DNA of 64,000 nt from Methylobacterium sp. Leaf91 (GTDB lineage Bacteria > Pseudomonadota > Alphaproteobacteria > Rhizobiales > Beijerinckiaceae): contig NZ_LMMP01000049.1 in the NCBI RefSeq assembly GCF_001422815.1, forward strand, positions 2,851-66,850, given 5' to 3'. Under the pieces are notes generated by a model. It did no database searches. It had not been told where the DNA came from and worked only from the letters and a program-made list of their open reading frames with translations. Each line of letters starts with the position of its first letter. Within the stretch, counting starts at the first letter, position 1. Positions 62,536 through 64,000 of this stretch are shown one piece after another. A program made the translations under genes and the position numbers.

Positions 62536-63498
62536 GTGAGCAACATCTCCCTCGTCGACGATACCCGCTCCACCCCGGCGGAGACCGCCACCGGTTCGAA
62601 CCTCAGTGATGCCGACCGTGCGGCCCTCGTCGGAGCCGTCCGCACCTTGGAGACGCCGGGCCTCGCCGCGCGGCTGTCCTCGGTGGCCGGAGCGCCCCTC
62701 GACATGATCAGCCGCAGCCTTCCGGCTCCCGTGACGGAGGCGGTCTCGCGCGCCACCGAGGGGGCGATGCGCACGGCCCTGCGCGTCGCCCTCGCGACCC
62801 TGCCCGAGGCGCAGAAGACGATCGTCCCGGCATCGGCCGCCGGAGCGACCGGCTCCGCAGTGGTCGACGACCTCCCCACCCCAGCAGCCTCCACGGCGGG
62901 CGAGCGTTTCGCGCGCTTCCTGCCCACCGGGGATTTCGGGCACAAGGCGATGGCGGCCCTGTCCGGCGCGGTCGGCGGCGCGTTCGGCATCGCGACGCTG
63001 CCGCTGGAACTGCCGGTCTCGACAACGTTGATGCTGCGTTCCATCGCGGAGATCGCTCGCGAAGAGGGCGAAGACCTGTCGGACCCGGAGAACGCGCTGG
63101 CCTGCGTCCAGGTCTTCGCGCTCGGCGGACGCAGCGGTGCCGAGACGGCGCTGACGGAAAGCGGATATTTCGCGGTGCGCGCGGCTTTGGCCAAGACCAT
63201 GTCGGAAGCGGCACGCTATGCCGGCAACCGCGCCCTGCTCGACGAGGCGGCTCCGGCCCTGATCCGCTTCTCAACGCAGATCGCCGCGCGGTTCGGTCTG
63301 GTGGTCTCGCAGAAGGTCGCCGCGCAAGCGGTGCCGATCCTCGGCGCCGTCGGCGGGGCTGCCGTGAACACCGCCTTCATGAACCATTTCCAGGCGATGG
63401 CGCGCGCCCATTTCACCGTGCGCCGTCTGGAGCGGACCTATGGCAAGGACGTGGTGCGCGTCGCCTACATTGCCGAGAAGGCACAACTCGCGGCCTGA
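62536..63498 (+). CDS. EcsC-family protein
   Basis: 320 residues from GTG 62536, immediately after ampG. The EcsC domain (about residues 100-310) is recognised by LPLELPVSTTLMLRSIAEIA near the middle, then GYFAVRAALAKTMSEAARY, and VPILGAVGGAAVNTAFMNHFQ near the end. Ala-rich helices and two hydrophobic segments suggest peripheral or partial membrane contact. The family is named after a Bacillus ABC-transporter locus; biochemical role unknown. Likely co-transcribed with ampG. Confidence 0.85.
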   Translation: MSNISLVDDTRSTPAETATGSNLSDADRAALVGAVRTLETPGLAARLSSVAGAPLDMISRSLPAPVTEAVSRATEGAMRTALRVALATLPEAQKTIVPASAAGATGSAVVDDLPTPAASTAGERFARFLPTGDFGHKAMAALSGAVGGAFGIATLPLELPVSTTLMLRSIAEIAREEGEDLSDPENALACVQVFALGGRSGAETALTESGYFAVRAALAKTMSEAARYAGNRALLDEAAPALIRFSTQIAARFGLVVSQKVAAQAVPILGAVGGAAVNTAFMNHFQAMARAHFTVRRLERTYGKDVVRVAYIAEKAQLAA

Positions 63499-63507
63499 AG
63501 GCGCCCG

Positions 63508-64000
63508 CTAACGGGCCGGATAATGCTCCTTCAAGAGGGTATAGACGAGGCGGGCGGTCTGGACCTCGCCTCCTTCCGGCCGGCCTGGTTTTGTCGAGGG
63601 ATTCCAGCCGTACAGGTCGAAATGCACATGCGCCCGCGTCGCCGGCGCGAACCGCCGCAGGAACAGAGCCGCGGTGATCGCGCCGGCGAAGGGTCCGCCG
63701 GACACGTTGTTCAGATCAGCCACCTTGGAATCGAGCAGGCTCGCGTAGGGCTTGTGGAGCGGCAGCCGCCAGACCGGGTCGGCGGCCTCGTCACCCGCCT
63801 TCGACACGGCCGTGGCCAGTGCGTCATCCTCCGTGAAGAAGGCCGGGAGATCGGGCCCTAGGGCGACCCGCGCCGCTCCGGTGAGGGTCGCGAAATCGAT
63901 CAGCAGATCGGGCTTGTCCTCATCGGCCAAAGCGAGGGCGTCAGCGAGGATCAGGCGCCCCTCCGCATCGGTGTTGCCGATCTCCACGGTCAGCCCGGCG
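63508..64000 (-). CDS. Leucyl aminopeptidase (M17), C-terminal part, cut by window edge
   Basis: The gene continues beyond base 64000, so only the C-terminal ~164 residues are seen. The M17 signature NTDAEGRL with its metal ligands (Asp and Glu) lies at the visible N-end, preceded by GLTVE, and is followed by LIDFATLTGAARVALG, SKVADLNNVSGGPFAGAITAA and HFDLYGWNP. A cytoplasmic hexameric di-metal peptidase; the exact subfamily (PepA versus the shorter M17 group) cannot be decided here. It converges with the EcsC gene. Confidence 0.9.
   Translation of the reverse strand, partial: AGLTVEIGNTDAEGRLILADALALADEDKPDLLIDFATLTGAARVALGPDLPAFFTEDDALATAVSKAGDEAADPVWRLPLHKPYASLLDSKVADLNNVSGGPFAGAITAALFLRRFAPATRAHVHFDLYGWNPSTKPGRPEGGEVQTARLVYTLLKEHYPAR

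Noticed and set aside
1..64000. CRISPR array, insertion sequence, prophage or integron
   Set aside because: No regularly spaced repeats, transposase, integrase or phage structural gene was seen on either strand.

Overview
The window is GC-rich chromosomal DNA from an alphaproteobacterium of the Hyphomicrobiales (Rhizobiales). A Methylobacterium/Methylorubrum-like organism is my best guess. This rests on CckA, a flagellar block of flgB-flgC-fliE-fliQ-fliR-flhB, a TIGR02300-type acidic zinc-ribbon protein, a class II EPSP synthase, a LovK/LovR-like blue-light pair and an alphaproteobacterial-style LexA box before recA. Nothing is inverted or fragmented on a scale that suggests a phage or plasmid. 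The most accessory-looking stretch is about 23.3-31.9 kb.

Layout. 0.8-5.0 kb: an RND efflux adaptor/pump pair behind a promoter with a palindromic operator candidate. 5.4-6.6 kb: small unknown genes. 6.7-17.3 kb: an apparent catabolic locus. It has a PuuE-like CE4 deacetylase, a branched-chain-type ABC importer whose LivM, LivG and LivF parts are fused into one 836-residue protein, LivH, a LivK-like binding protein, an NTF2-like protein, a GntR/FCD regulator and an amidase. A zinc-ribbon helicase and a small gene lie inside it. 17.5-21.9 kb: a second RND adaptor/pump pair. 21.9-23.3 kb: a FliO-like protein with a very long proline-rich tail. 23.9-31.5 kb: stress and housekeeping singletons (SDR, SRAP/HMCES, PAP2, DUF1275) among many short unknown genes and one strongly AT-rich island. 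32.0-38.4 kb: flagellar basal-body and export genes followed by cckA. 38.4-42.6 kb: recA and alaS. 42.6-47.3 kb: DUF2147 protein, rfbCBDA (dTDP-L-rhamnose) and a chorismate-lyase-like protein. 47.6-49.5 kb: an RTX-type secreted repeat protein. 49.6-49.9 kb: two identical tRNA-Ala(GGC) genes. 50.1-53.2 kb: TIGR02300 protein, aroA, cmk, DUF805. 53.2-59.1 kb: hrpB, a His-rich secreted protein, mutS. 59.2-60.8 kb: single-domain response regulator plus LOV histidine kinase. 61.1-64.0 kb: ampG, an EcsC-family gene and the 3' part of an M17 aminopeptidase that runs off the window.

How genes work together. The 6.7-17.3 kb locus reads as uptake plus hydrolysis of an amide-containing nitrogen compound. 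The importer would bring it in, the amidase and the CE4 enzyme would cleave C-N bonds, and the GntR protein would probably be the switch; the substrate is unknown. The flagellar operon and cckA are linked by biology, because CckA feeds the CtrA pathway that drives flagellar genes in this class. rfbCBDA makes dTDP-rhamnose for surface polysaccharide.

The strongest oddities are the triple LivMGF fusion with a mutated ABC signature in its first ATPase domain, a Walker A motif ending in alanine in the helicase, two long palindromic elements of one family each sitting inside an operon, the AT-rich island, and the loss of the usual rpsA neighbour after cmk. No CRISPR array, insertion sequence, integrase or rRNA was seen. 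All assignments come from reading the sequence and its translations; no database search was run.
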